Below, in pieces: positions 17,023-25,340 of a stretch of DNA of 64,000 nucleotides; the stretch's first letter is position 1; each line of letters starts with the position of its first letter. A program made the position numbers and the translations under genes. The DNA comes from Neobacillus sp. FSL H8-0543 (GTDB taxonomy: Bacteria > Bacillota > Bacilli > Bacillales > Cytobacillaceae), in assembly GCF_038592905.1 (NCBI RefSeq), contig NZ_CP151943.1, positions 2,431,001-2,495,000 on the forward strand. The letters are read 5' to 3'. The notes under the pieces are model-generated. The model saw nothing but the letters and a program-made list of their open reading frames with translations. It ran no database searches and was not told where the DNA came from.

Positions 17023-17514
17023 GTGATTAAAACCGCGGATAAAATAAATCTCTTTAAACAAATCATGGGTCACTACCCAACAGGCGTTACCATTGTTACT
17101 ACTATGGATGAGAATGAAGAGCCTACCGGACTTACTGTAAATTCCTTTACCTCAGTGTCAATCGATCCATTGTTAGTATTGTGGTGCATCGATAAAAAAT
17201 CATCTTCATATGAAACGTTTTTAAAAGCTGGTCGCTTTGCTGTCCATACCCTATCTTCAGATCAAACGGAGGCTTGCTGGGCATTTGCCGGAAAGAGTTC
17301 TGACCGTTTTGTGGAAGTAAACTGGTACACATCGGAAAATAAATTACCAATCATAAAGGATTCCCTTGGAACTTTAGAATGCCTTACGGTTCAACAAATA
17401 GATGCCGGTGATCATATCATTCTAGTAGGTGAAGTAATAGAGTTATCAAAAAATGACAAGGAACCGTTACTTTTTTACAACAAAAAGGCAGGGACCATAC
17501 CAAAAGATTGGTAG
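17023..17514 (+). CDS. Flavin reductase (FMN-binding split-barrel family)
   Basis: 163 aa, HpaC/DIM6-like: reduces free FMN or FAD with NAD(P)H to feed a partner oxygenase. Family blocks are MGHYPTGVTIVTT, GLTVNSFTSVSIDPLLVLWC and GDHIILVGEVIEL. The GTG at 17023 has GGGGG 7 nt upstream. The open frame extends back to 16921, but that stretch contains the preceding terminator hairpin, so the longer version is rejected. It sits between the esterase and a second reductase gene, giving two candidate reductases for one oxygenase. Confidence 0.88.
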   Translation: MIKTADKINLFKQIMGHYPTGVTIVTTMDENEEPTGLTVNSFTSVSIDPLLVLWCIDKKSSSYETFLKAGRFAVHTLSSDQTEACWAFAGKSSDRFVEVNWYTSENKLPIIKDSLGTLECLTVQQIDAGDHIILVGEVIELSKNDKEPLLFYNKKAGTIPKDW

Positions 17515-17558
17515 TCAATAATGATGATTCGGAACCTTCTTAAAGAGGAGCTGCATGG

Positions 17559-18104
17559 ATGAAAATATTGGGGATTTCAGGTACGTTGATAGGAAGGAAA
17601 ACTCTAACAGTTATTGAGCAGGTGATAAATGAGATTAAAAGTTTTTCCCCTGAAGCGGACGTGGACATTCTAGATCTTAGAAAATTTAACATTCAATTTT
17701 GTGATGGACGCACAACCTCCGAATATACAGGAGATACGAAGGAAGTAATCGAACGAATTTCTTTAGCCGATGGCTATATTATAGGAACACCCATTTTTCA
17801 AGGTTCCTTCACTGGTGCATTAAAAAATTTATTAGATTTGGTTCCTCCTTCGGTATTTCAACACAAAGTTATGGGGTTCGTGGCTACTGGAGGAAATCCT
17901 CAGCATTACTTAGTGGTTGAAAATCAATTAAAACCAATAGCAGGATATTTTAAAGCCATTATAACTCCACATTTTATCTTTGCAAATAGCAGTCAATTTA
18001 ATAAGCAAAATGAAATTGTGGATTCAGAATTGAACGCGGAAATAAAGGAATTTTCTCAACAAGTAATATTTATGATGAGTAAATTGTCAATGGAATCAAA
18101 GTAA
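17559..18104 (+). CDS. NAD(P)H-dependent FMN reductase (flavodoxin-fold)
   Basis: A 181-aa flavodoxin-like reductase. The phosphate-binding loop is GISGTLIGRKT at the N-terminus, and the flavin-contacting GTPIFQGSFTGALKNLLDLVP block lies near residues 78-98. It belongs to the NADPH-dependent FMN reductase family (SsuE/ArsH relatives). AAAGAGGAG lies 8 nt before the ATG. Together with the gene at 17023-17514 it would supply reduced flavin to the monooxygenase. It is the last gene before the rlmH junction. Confidence 0.87.
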   Translation: MKILGISGTLIGRKTLTVIEQVINEIKSFSPEADVDILDLRKFNIQFCDGRTTSEYTGDTKEVIERISLADGYIIGTPIFQGSFTGALKNLLDLVPPSVFQHKVMGFVATGGNPQHYLVVENQLKPIAGYFKAIITPHFIFANSSQFNKQNEIVDSELNAEIKEFSQQVIFMMSKLSMESK

Positions 18105-18127
18105 CAGAGAACACAACTTGCCTAGTT

Positions 18128-18148
18128 GGGGCCACGACTCGTGACCCC
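18128..18148 (+). terminator. Hairpin ending the island operon
   Basis: A GGGG/CCCC-based stem with one internal mismatch (18128-18136 with 18140-18148) and an AT-rich, T-poor tail, 24 bp after the FMN reductase stop. Confidence 0.5.
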
Positions 18149-18260
18149 ATTCTTATATTATAAACAGATGCATACTAGTTTTAAGATCAAAAGATTGACC
18201 GAAAGTTGATTTCTTTATTTTACCGATTTCCTCCTGCCCTTGTCTGAATAAACGTAAAAC

Positions 18261-18290
18261 TGAAAACCTCGAAGAACTGATAGGTTTTCA
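18261..18290. repeat. Inverted repeat between FMN reductase gene and rlmH
   Basis: Perfect 9-bp arms TGAAAACCT / AGGTTTTCA with a 12-nt loop, lying just inside the island next to the rlmH repeat. It may serve as rlmH terminator, but no strong T run follows on the - strand. Confidence 0.45.
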
Positions 18291-18303
18291 GGATAATTAA
18301 TGT

Positions 18304-18330
18304 AAACCGCCTCTATTTATGGTAAGGTTC
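18304..18330. mobile_element. Candidate attachment site at rlmH 3' end
   Basis: The 27 bp cover the last six codons and stop of rlmH plus 9 bp downstream, and match 13441-13467 exactly. In staphylococci the SCC attB lies in the equivalent rlmH end, where the sequence also encodes a C-terminal YHK. Confidence 0.7.
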
Positions 18331-18792
18331 TCCCCGATTGATCCGGAAGGCTCGATAAATCTGCTCAATTAAAATCAACTTCATAAGTTGATGGGGGAAG
18401 GTCATTTTTGAAAAAGAGAGTTGTTCGTTTGATCTTTTTAATACTTCCTCGCTTAAGCCTAATGACCCGCCAATAATGAAGGCAATTTTGCTTTTTCCGT
18501 AGGTAGCGAGTTTATCCATAGTATCGGCTAGTTCTTCAGAGGATTGCATTTTGCCATTGATTGCAAGCGCAATTACATATGTATCCTGACTAATTTTCGC
18601 CAGTATCCTTTCGCCTTCCTTTTGTTTTACCTGAACCATTTCTAATTCACTGAGTTCTTCCGGAGCTTTTTCATCTGCCACTTCAATAACTTCAACCTTA
18701 GCATAAGCCGTTAATCTTTTTAAATATTCGTCTATTCCCAGTTTTAAATATTTCTCTTTTAATTTGCCAACCGTGACAATGGAGATATTCAC
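18313..18792 (-). CDS. rlmH: 23S rRNA (pseudouridine1915-N3)-methyltransferase
   Basis: A 159-aa SPOUT methyltransferase that methylates pseudouridine 1915 of 23S rRNA in assembled ribosomes. The SAM-binding knot includes [13 protein letters not shown]; the C-terminus is [14 protein letters not shown], as usual. AAGGAGG lies 16 nt before the ATG at 18792; a GTG two codons upstream (18798) is better spaced and also possible. The 3' end is a repeat boundary (see island). Upstream are a DnaA-box cluster and a small Cys-rich gene. Confidence 0.96.
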   Translation of the reverse strand: MNISIVTVGKLKEKYLKLGIDEYLKRLTAYAKVEVIEVADEKAPEELSELEMVQVKQKEGERILAKISQDTYVIALAINGKMQSSEELADTMDKLATYGKSKIAFIIGGSLGLSEEVLKRSNEQLSFSKMTFPHQLMKLILIEQIYRAFRINRGEPYHK

Positions 18793-18837
18793 AATTCACA
18801 GCCCTCCTTTTTACGTTACAAACAGTTTACAAACAAG

Positions 18838-18962
18838 TTATCCACAGGACTTATCCACATGTCCACAATTTTTATCCACATATTGTATGAGATCATTCGT
18901 TCGCCACTATATACATAGCTATGTTTTGACAATATTCACAGGTTGTTGATAAGTTATCCACA
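18838..18962. promoter_or_regulatory. DnaA-box cluster beside rlmH
   Basis: Four perfect TTATCCACA boxes at 18838-18846, 18851-18859, 18872-18880 and 18954-18962, all in one orientation, plus one-mismatch ATATTCACA at 18932-18940. Three lie between rlmH and the small CxxC gene, the fourth inside that gene. B. subtilis has an origin-distal DnaA-box cluster at the same locus (yydA), as I recall. Confidence 0.85.
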
Positions 18963-19051
18963 TCTACTTTGGTTAATACTGGAAAGGTTTCAAACTCATC
19001 TACAACTATATCTAAGGCAAGTTCAACATGTTCTTCACAACAATAAATCAT
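18893..19051 (-). CDS. CxxH/CxxC small protein (YyzF-like)
   Basis: A 52-aa Cys-rich protein: MIYCCEEHVELAL at the start, with CCEEH near the N-terminus and CEYC at residues 38-41, presumably a metal-binding pair. It matches what I recall of the CxxH/CxxC family encoded next to htrC/rlmH in Bacillus (YyzF). GAGGTG lies 8 nt before the ATG at 19051. Function unknown. Its 3' half contains a perfect DnaA box, so codon choice here may be constrained. Confidence 0.8.
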   Translation of the reverse strand: MIYCCEEHVELALDIVVDEFETFPVLTKVDVDNLSTTCEYCQNIAMYIVANE

Positions 19052-19144
19052 TGTTAATACACCTCATTATTTTTTACTAAATGATATTTTTATTATTTAC
19101 ATCAAATTAACGGTCATACAATGTATCTTTACCATGATAACATA

Positions 19145-19172
19145 AGAAAAAAGGTGAGCAGCTCACCTTTTT
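19145..19172. terminator. Bidirectional terminator after htrC
   Basis: Palindrome GGTGAGC-A-GCTCACC (19153-19167) flanked by A and T runs, usable on both strands, directly after the htrC stop. Confidence 0.8.
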
Positions 19173-19176
19173 TTTC

Positions 19177-20412
19177 TTATTGTGAATTGTCATTCGCTAA
19201 TGTAAGGGTTGTTTCCATTAGCTTTCCTTCACGATAATATTTAATTTTCATTTGTTCACCGATTTTTTTCTCTTGATAGAGATGCTTCCTGAGATCAATT
19301 ACATCATTAATCTCTACTCCGTCCATTTCAACAATGACATCAAGCTCTGTTAGTCCAGCCTTTGCAGCCGGAGAATTTGCTACCACTTGGCGAAGTGCGA
19401 CTCCATATGTTACATTCCTTGGAAGTTTTAGCGCCTCCTCTTGATAGTAGCCAGGAATCTCAGCAACAGATTTTAAATCCACGCCCATATACGGCCTCTT
19501 CACTACTCCAAATTGCTCAAGATCACTAATAATCGGTTTTGCATAATTAATTGGAATCGATAAACCAATCCCTTCAACTGCATTCTGAGCTATTTTCATT
19601 GAATTAATCCCAATGACTTGTCCTGCAATATTAATTAAAGCCCCACCACTGTTACCAGGGTTAATGGCAGCATCCGTTTGGAGCACCTCTGCCTGCCAAT
19701 CCATTATCCCATCCTGATTAATATCAACTGGTATCGTTCGATTAATCCCTGAAATAATTCCTTGGGTTACAGAACCCGAAAAGGTTGTTCCAAGCGGATT
19801 CCCAATCGCCATTACAGGCTCTCCCATCTTTAGCACATCAGAATTTCCAAACTCAGCGATTTTTTTAACATGTTCTGTATCAATTTCAAGGACTGCTAAA
19901 TCTGTCCATATATCTCCGCCAAGCAGTTCAGCAGGAATCTTCGTTCCGTCCGTTAGTGTGACTTCCAAGTGTGTTGCGCCCTCCACTACATGCTGATTTG
20001 TTACGACATAGGCTTTATTACCGGCCTTTTTATATATGACACCTGAGCCAGTTCCTGCTGCTTCCTGTGAACCACTGCCGTTATCTGACCAAAAGTTAGA
20101 GGTTTGTATATTATTAATTCCTACTACCGCTTCCGCAGCCTTGTCGATCGCCTTTGTAGTATCCGTATTAACATCATAAGATACCTGTTGTTGCAGAGGA
20201 GCACCTTGATCGGTGCTATTTCCCCCTGTTGGCTGGTTCAGATTTGGCTGAACACTGTATGGAAGTAATCCTTGGTTGGATAATGTCGGTATTGAAAAGA
20301 CAACTAACAAAGCTCCAATAATTGCACCTGCAATACTAGCAAAGAAGAATCCGCTTTTACGGCCCCTTTTTTCTGAAAAACGTTCCTGTGAGTGATCATC
20401 ATAGTAACCCAT
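19177..20412 (-). CDS. htrC: HtrA-like membrane serine protease (YyxA/HtrC)
   Basis: A 411-aa envelope protease of the S1C/HtrA family. A cytoplasmic N-terminus of about 20 residues is followed by one membrane helix (about 22-43), a Gln/Pro-rich linker, the trypsin-like domain with His in VVTNQHVVEGA, Asp in DIWTDLAVLEI and Ser in INPGNSGGAL, and one C-terminal PDZ domain. It is the last member of the walRKHIJ-htrC cluster, as in B. subtilis where the gene is yyxA. A terminator between walJ and this gene implies at least partly separate expression. Confidence 0.93.
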   Translation of the reverse strand: MGYYDDHSQERFSEKRGRKSGFFFASIAGAIIGALLVVFSIPTLSNQGLLPYSVQPNLNQPTGGNSTDQGAPLQQQVSYDVNTDTTKAIDKAAEAVVGINNIQTSNFWSDNGSGSQEAAGTGSGVIYKKAGNKAYVVTNQHVVEGATHLEVTLTDGTKIPAELLGGDIWTDLAVLEIDTEHVKKIAEFGNSDVLKMGEPVMAIGNPLGTTFSGSVTQGIISGINRTIPVDINQDGIMDWQAEVLQTDAAINPGNSGGALINIAGQVIGINSMKIAQNAVEGIGLSIPINYAKPIISDLEQFGVVKRPYMGVDLKSVAEIPGYYQEEALKLPRNVTYGVALRQVVANSPAAKAGLTELDVIVEMDGVEINDVIDLRKHLYQEKKIGEQMKIKYYREGKLMETTLTLANDNSQ

Positions 20413-20557
20413 TTTTTCACCATACCCCCCTTTTAAAAAGATGCTATTATATATTTTGGCTTATCTTTATAATTATACTCCTTCAGATGAAAATTTATAA
20501 AGATTACATATAGGTTTGAAGCAGCCAAAGGGGATTATTCTTATTTTAGTCATCTTT

Positions 20558-20596
20558 AAAAAAAGCAAAGGCCCATTTCTGGGTTCTTTGCTTTTC
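20558..20596 (-). terminator. Terminator after walJ
   Basis: A long stem (AAAAGCAAAG...CTTTGCTTTT with an inner CCCA/TGGG pair) followed by T on the - strand, between walJ and htrC. Confidence 0.75.
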
Positions 20597-20599
20597 TGG

Positions 20600-21394
20600 T
20601 TATACTGCAGTTAAAATGGTTGGTGTTTTAGGGTCTGTATCATAGACCTCAAATTGTTCGCCTACGATTACTCCCTGGCTCTGCAGTGTTTGAGAGACTG
20701 ACATTCTCGCTAATTCCTTCATATTATTATCAAGACTTAAATGTGCCAGATAAATCCTTTTCGTCTTGTCACCTATGACTTCACTCATCGCAATTGCAGC
20801 ATCTTCATTGGATACGTGGCCAACATCACTAAGAATTCTTCTCTTAATGCTCCATGGATATCTTCCCATTCTTAGCATCTGCACATCATGATTTGACTCA
20901 AAAATGTAGGTATCTGCATTAGAGATAATTCCCTTCATACGATCACTAACATAACCTGTATCAGTAATAAGAACGAGTTTTTTACCAGAGTGATGGAAAA
21001 CATAAAACATTGGTTCAGCTGCATCGTGTGATACGCCAAAGCTTTCAATATCCGTACATCCAAAGCTTTTGACAGCTTCCGTGTTGAAAATCATCTTTTG
21101 CTCTGTTGGAATTTCACCAACAGATCTTTCCATGGCTCGCCAGGTATTTTCATTTGCATATATCGGCAGCTTATATTTTCTTGCTAATACGCCAATTCCT
21201 TTAATATGATCACTGTGTTCGTGGGTAACAAATATCCCTGTTAATTTACTTATATCACGGTCAATTTGTCCAAATAATGCCTCCATTTGTTTCCCACTAA
21301 ATCCCGCATCTACTAGAAAGGAGTGTTCATCTGACTCTACATACAATGCATTCCCCGTACTCCCGCTAGCTAAGATGCTATATCTTAATGACAT
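20600..21394 (-). CDS. walJ: WalJ metallo-beta-lactamase-fold hydrolase (YycJ)
   Basis: A 264-aa MBL-fold phosphohydrolase. The metal motif is THEHSDH near residues 59-65, with later His and Asp ligands in SHDAAEP and ITDTGYVSD. WalJ/YycJ proteins belong to the WalRK operon and have been linked to coordinating division with replication and to DNA metabolism. AAGGAGA lies before the ATG. It starts 6 bp after the walI stop. Confidence 0.94.
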   Translation of the reverse strand: MSLRYSILASGSTGNALYVESDEHSFLVDAGFSGKQMEALFGQIDRDISKLTGIFVTHEHSDHIKGIGVLARKYKLPIYANENTWRAMERSVGEIPTEQKMIFNTEAVKSFGCTDIESFGVSHDAAEPMFYVFHHSGKKLVLITDTGYVSDRMKGIISNADTYIFESNHDVQMLRMGRYPWSIKRRILSDVGHVSNEDAAIAMSEVIGDKTKRIYLAHLSLDNNMKELARMSVSQTLQSQGVIVGEQFEVYDTDPKTPTILTAV

Positions 21395-21400
21395 TCTCCT

Positions 21401-22201
21401 TCACTCCAAATCCCTATTTTCATCGCTGTTAAATTGAATAATATGTCCCTCAAAGGCATTAACAAAAAGACTTTCCCCGTTATCAACAACAAAACGCCAA
21501 GTAGGTGCTAATACTTGTGATGCGGCTAATTGAATTAAGGTTGAATATCCCAGTTCTATTTTTGTTATCTTACTTTTTGGCTTTAGTACTCCTTTTTGAT
21601 GTAAAGTTTCAATTGCCTGTAACGGAGTGAGGATTTCTTCCTTTTCCTTCAGTTCGTCTATTTCCTCCAAATAGGATTGGTCGTATGAAACGATTTGGTT
21701 TTCACTATTATAATTGAAGGTGAGCTTCCCGCTAATATTTTCATATAGAGGCATACCTTTATACTTCTGGAAATAAATGATTACCTTTTTTTCATCATCT
21801 TTCTTCCAAAATTGATACTCCTCGCCAAATAAAACACTATCATTAATAAAAGAGGTAAGCTCACTAGGTTCAAACTTTACGTTCAATTGAATCGGCTTTT
21901 CCAGGATCACTTGAAGTGTTGTGCTAGGATTCTTTACCTGCCGCTTTTCTCCTTCTAAATTCTCTGTATCAGCATTCGCAAACATCTTCGGCTTTGCACT
22001 AAGATACTGATCTTTAATTGGAGCTTTTGGCAGTTCGACATCAATTTGAATTTCATCTAACTTCAGCTTATCTTCAATCGAGGCTTTCATAATAAACTCA
22101 TATTTATTGGCATCGCGAATTTCCATGAATTGATATAAAAGATAGACATCTAAAATTAAAAACGTTAAGATAAAAATCGTCTTAATTTTACTCCAATCCA
22201 T
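21401..22201 (-). CDS. walI: WalI, two-component accessory protein (YycI)
   Basis: A 266-aa single-pass membrane protein: helix at about residues 7-26, then an extracellular YycH/YycI-fold region. In B. subtilis WalI and WalH contact WalK through their membrane helices and modulate kinase activity. The frame overlaps walH by 14 bp, implying coupled translation. Confidence 0.93.
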   Translation of the reverse strand: MDWSKIKTIFILTFLILDVYLLYQFMEIRDANKYEFIMKASIEDKLKLDEIQIDVELPKAPIKDQYLSAKPKMFANADTENLEGEKRQVKNPSTTLQVILEKPIQLNVKFEPSELTSFINDSVLFGEEYQFWKKDDEKKVIIYFQKYKGMPLYENISGKLTFNYNSENQIVSYDQSYLEEIDELKEKEEILTPLQAIETLHQKGVLKPKSKITKIELGYSTLIQLAASQVLAPTWRFVVDNGESLFVNAFEGHIIQFNSDENRDLE

Positions 22202-23516
22202 GCATTAATCCCCCCAGATCATCCATCGAGATTTGCCCCCATCTTTGGTCATAAAGATAAAACCATGCAGGCTCTAAGAGGATAAGCTTATTCTCATCTG
22301 TACCTCTCTCCATTCGATAGCCTAATACAACTTGCCTTAGTAAATCTTTTCTAAAGCTCTTTTTTGATTCCAAGTAATTAAAAACTTCCCTGCCTGATGG
22401 CACAGTAACTTTTTTCGTCTCCGTTGTTAACGGGAGCTCTAAAGAGATATTTGGTCTTATATATTTAATAATTTCATCTTGGCCCCATACTTCCTTTATT
22501 TCAGTCAGCCCTTTATCATTAAAGACCGGGAACCCATCGGAACTGTATAGCTGAAAAGTAACAGAGTGATTTATTTCATCATTTGAAACATAGCGATAAG
22601 GATCTGTCCATCCTCCATGTTCATTTATATAGTCAATACTCCGCTTTAATAAATCGTTAGAGTTTACAGTATACTTTTCCTCTGCTGTGGGGTTAACGTA
22701 AACCAGCATATTACTATCATCATTAACAGTCATTTTACTCGAGACATCTGTGAACTCTTCTCCATGAGGGATCGGGCTTTTTTGTACAAAGCTGGGATTA
22801 CTGAACAGTGCATCTTTGAATGCCTCTGAGTTAAGAACGAATGGTAAATACTTATATTCCATCATTTCCATTTCACCCTCAGGGATAAAAACAGTTCGCT
22901 TTTCTGTTGCTTCAACAGCGAAATAGGCAGGATATTTCTCAGCATTCATAAAGAAATTCTTATTAAATTCAATTATTATTGATGGAGTTACATGGCTCAT
23001 ATAAACTTGCTTCTTATCTGCTGAAACAAAGTATACTGTTCCACTGTCCTCTTTTAGGCCTTCTACTTTAATAATAATGCGGTCAAAATTAAAGGAGGGA
23101 ATATTTTTGTCCTCGAATTTTAGGATATTTCGGTAAAGATCAATGGGTACCTCCCCGGGAAAGACAATTTCTACATTTCCATTTCCATGCATTAAACTCT
23201 TTAAATCCTGAAAATCGTTTGAGTAATTTTTAACATCATAAAATGACCATCTGCTGATCTCCTTGATTAGAAGGTCAAGGTCCGTTGCATTCGTTGTCCC
23301 ATAATGTTTATTTTCCAAATGGAATAATGCTAAGTCAGGACGGATGATTTCGTCTAATTCCTGTTTCTCACTTAAGGTAACTTCTGCAACATAATTTCTG
23401 CTATCCAGTGTGTTATAGTTAGGCTGGTAGGTCCAAAGATTCCAGGTTAACACCAAGCTAAATAGAACAAGGACGATTAATATCAGTGATTTACTAGTTT
23501 CATATTTCATGACCAT
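22188..23516 (-). CDS. walH: WalH, two-component accessory protein (YycH)
   Basis: A 442-aa protein with one N-terminal helix (residues about 11-29) and a large extracellular domain. It partners WalI in regulating WalK. The start is either ATG 23516 (GAGG only 4 nt away) or, better spaced, ATG 23510; both lie inside the walK 3' end, so the genes overlap. Sequence is divergent, as usual for this family, and the assignment rests on position and architecture. Confidence 0.92.
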   Translation of the reverse strand: MVMKYETSKSLILIVLVLFSLVLTWNLWTYQPNYNTLDSRNYVAEVTLSEKQELDEIIRPDLALFHLENKHYGTTNATDLDLLIKEISRWSFYDVKNYSNDFQDLKSLMHGNGNVEIVFPGEVPIDLYRNILKFEDKNIPSFNFDRIIIKVEGLKEDSGTVYFVSADKKQVYMSHVTPSIIIEFNKNFFMNAEKYPAYFAVEATEKRTVFIPEGEMEMMEYKYLPFVLNSEAFKDALFSNPSFVQKSPIPHGEEFTDVSSKMTVNDDSNMLVYVNPTAEEKYTVNSNDLLKRSIDYINEHGGWTDPYRYVSNDEINHSVTFQLYSSDGFPVFNDKGLTEIKEVWGQDEIIKYIRPNISLELPLTTETKKVTVPSGREVFNYLESKKSFRKDLLRQVVLGYRMERGTDENKLILLEPAWFYLYDQRWGQISMDDLGGLMHGLE

Positions 23517-25333
23517 TCATCCTCTTCTGTTTTCTCGTAGGGGAGAGAAAAAGAAATAACCGTTCCGTTTCCTTCTTCACTTATAGCCCATATAGATCCC
23601 CCATGAGCATTCACCATCTCTTTAGCTATCGCCAAACCCAGTCCTGTTCCGCCTAATTTTCTGGTCCTTGCTCTATCTACCCGATAAAACCGATCAAAAA
23701 TCTTTCCGATATTCTCCTTCGGAATTCCCACACCTTCATCCGAAATACTTGCTATTATCTTTTCAGGTTGCTCAATTATGGAGAAAGTAACTTTGCCCCC
23801 TTCAGGCGAATACTTTAAGGCATTTGAAATGATATTGTAGAGCACCTGTGTCATTTTATCCTCATCTATTTCTACGAATATCGCCTCTGAAGGCAGTGCA
23901 CGATGAAAGGTGACATTTTTCTCTTTTGCCATCTCAAACCGATCGATGATCCTATGAAAGAAGTCAACAAAATTTACCCATTCCTTTGTTAATAGGTAAT
24001 CGGTACTATCCATTTTTGATAGTTGTAGGAGATCGTTAACTAGACGAATCATTCGCTCCGTCTCCGTCCTCGTTACTTCTAAGAAGTTAGGAGCAATTTC
24101 CTCGTTCCTCCATGCACCCTCTGCTAATGCCTCTAAATAACTTCTCATTGTAGTTAGCGGTGTTCTTAACTCATGCGATACATTCGCAACGAACTCTCGT
24201 CTTTCCATATCAAGTTTCTCTTGATCAGTAATGTCATGGAGAACAGCAATTAATCCATTTACAAAGCCTGTTTCTTTTTGAATGACAGAGAAGTTAGCAC
24301 GAAGGATATATCGTTCTTTTTTCGTACTATAATCTAAAATAAGTGAATCCTGTTCTTCAAGCAAATCTTCAAAAGTATTTGTATCTGTTAAGCCTAGCAG
24401 CGATACGATTGGCTGTGACAAAACTGTTTCACGTGAAACATCCAGCATCTGTGCAGCAGGTTCATTAATAAGAATAATCCGCCCTTTACGATCAGTAGCA
24501 ATTACGCCATCCGTCATATAAGATAGGACAGATAAGAGTTTTCTTCTTTCTCCCTCCGTCATCGCTTGAGCTTCTTGAAGTTTTTTCGATAAGTTGTTGA
24601 ACGTAAACGCTAGGGTTCCTATTTCATCATTTCCATAAACCCTTACTTTTCGAGAAAAGTTCCCCTTTGCCATCGCTAGGGCTTGTTTTTTCATATCCGT
24701 AATCGGCCTGGTAATTGTCTGGGCTAGAAGAATTCCTAATATCGCAGTAATAGATAAAGCAATCGCCGTACCTGTTGAAAAAATATTATTAATTTCCTTC
24801 ATTTGGGTAAAAACATTTTCAATTTTTGCGTCTAAATAAATCGCCCCAATTACTTTACCGCCTGATTTTATAGGAGTAGAAAGAACCCAAATTCGATTGT
24901 TACTTGGGCGATCAATGAAAATACTGCTTTGATCCTCTTCTAAGACCAGTGATTGTGTGACCAAAAGTTCTGTTGTCCTTTGTCCGACGACCCACTGATT
25001 ACTCGGATGTGAGGATCCAATGATTTTACGCGACCTTCCATCAATTACACGGATTTCAGAAATATCAACGGATTCAAAGTCTTGAAGAATTAGTTTGATT
25101 TCCTCTTCCAGTGTTGAATCCTCCGGAGTCCTAGTTTTTTCCATTTCTTCAACAATATTATAGGCAAGCAAATCAATGCGTTCCTTTAGAGATGTTTGAA
25201 AGTTTGTCCTTAACGTTTCTTCTAGTTGTCGAACAAAATAGACACCAATAATTTGCATCGCAACTAGGATTAGCAAGACATAAATGATAACAAATTTTAC
25301 ATGTATCGAGCGAAAAAAACTAACCCTTTTCAT
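23507..25333 (-). CDS. walK: WalK sensor histidine kinase (YycG)
   Basis: 608 aa, essential cell-wall homeostasis kinase. Helix 1 is about residues 10-30; an extracellular PDC/Cache-like domain follows, helix 2 about 183-205, HAMP to about 257, an intracellular PAS domain about 262-370, HisKA with phosphoacceptor in FVANVSHELRTPLTTMRSY, and HATPase boxes NALKYSPEGGKV, DEGVGIP and GTGLGLAI. It follows walR by 7 bp. A perfect parS site is embedded in the part encoding the PAS domain. Confidence 0.97.
   Translation of the reverse strand: MKRVSFFRSIHVKFVIIYVLLILVAMQIIGVYFVRQLEETLRTNFQTSLKERIDLLAYNIVEEMEKTRTPEDSTLEEEIKLILQDFESVDISEIRVIDGRSRKIIGSSHPSNQWVVGQRTTELLVTQSLVLEEDQSSIFIDRPSNNRIWVLSTPIKSGGKVIGAIYLDAKIENVFTQMKEINNIFSTGTAIALSITAILGILLAQTITRPITDMKKQALAMAKGNFSRKVRVYGNDEIGTLAFTFNNLSKKLQEAQAMTEGERRKLLSVLSYMTDGVIATDRKGRIILINEPAAQMLDVSRETVLSQPIVSLLGLTDTNTFEDLLEEQDSLILDYSTKKERYILRANFSVIQKETGFVNGLIAVLHDITDQEKLDMERREFVANVSHELRTPLTTMRSYLEALAEGAWRNEEIAPNFLEVTRTETERMIRLVNDLLQLSKMDSTDYLLTKEWVNFVDFFHRIIDRFEMAKEKNVTFHRALPSEAIFVEIDEDKMTQVLYNIISNALKYSPEGGKVTFSIIEQPEKIIASISDEGVGIPKENIGKIFDRFYRVDRARTRKLGGTGLGLAIAKEMVNAHGGSIWAISEEGNGTVISFSLPYEKTEEDEWS
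24425..24440. promoter_or_regulatory. parS site (exact) in walK
   Basis: TGTTTCACGTGAAACA, the perfect 16-bp palindromic ParB/Spo0J loading site, lies inside walK, about 20 kb from parB and 30 kb from oriC. Confidence 0.92.
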
Positions 25334-25340
25334 GGAACCC

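Larger units (their letters stand above)
13441..18330. mobile_element. Putative rlmH-associated genomic island
   Basis: A segment of 4.86 kb (repeat start to repeat start) bounded by 27-bp direct repeats made from the rlmH 3' end. It contains a LysR regulator and four redox or esterase genes, mostly on the + strand and so head-on to the replication fork, unlike almost all neighbours. The layout is that of SCC-like integration at rlmH. No ccr, integrase or transposase gene lies within, so it would be a deletion derivative, a cargo element moved in trans, or part of a composite extending left. Confidence 0.6.

Noticed and set aside
23148..23163. Noc-binding site (consensus ATTTCCCGGGAAAT) in walH
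   Set aside because: Only about 10 of 14 positions match, mainly the CCCGGGAAA core; too weak to claim.
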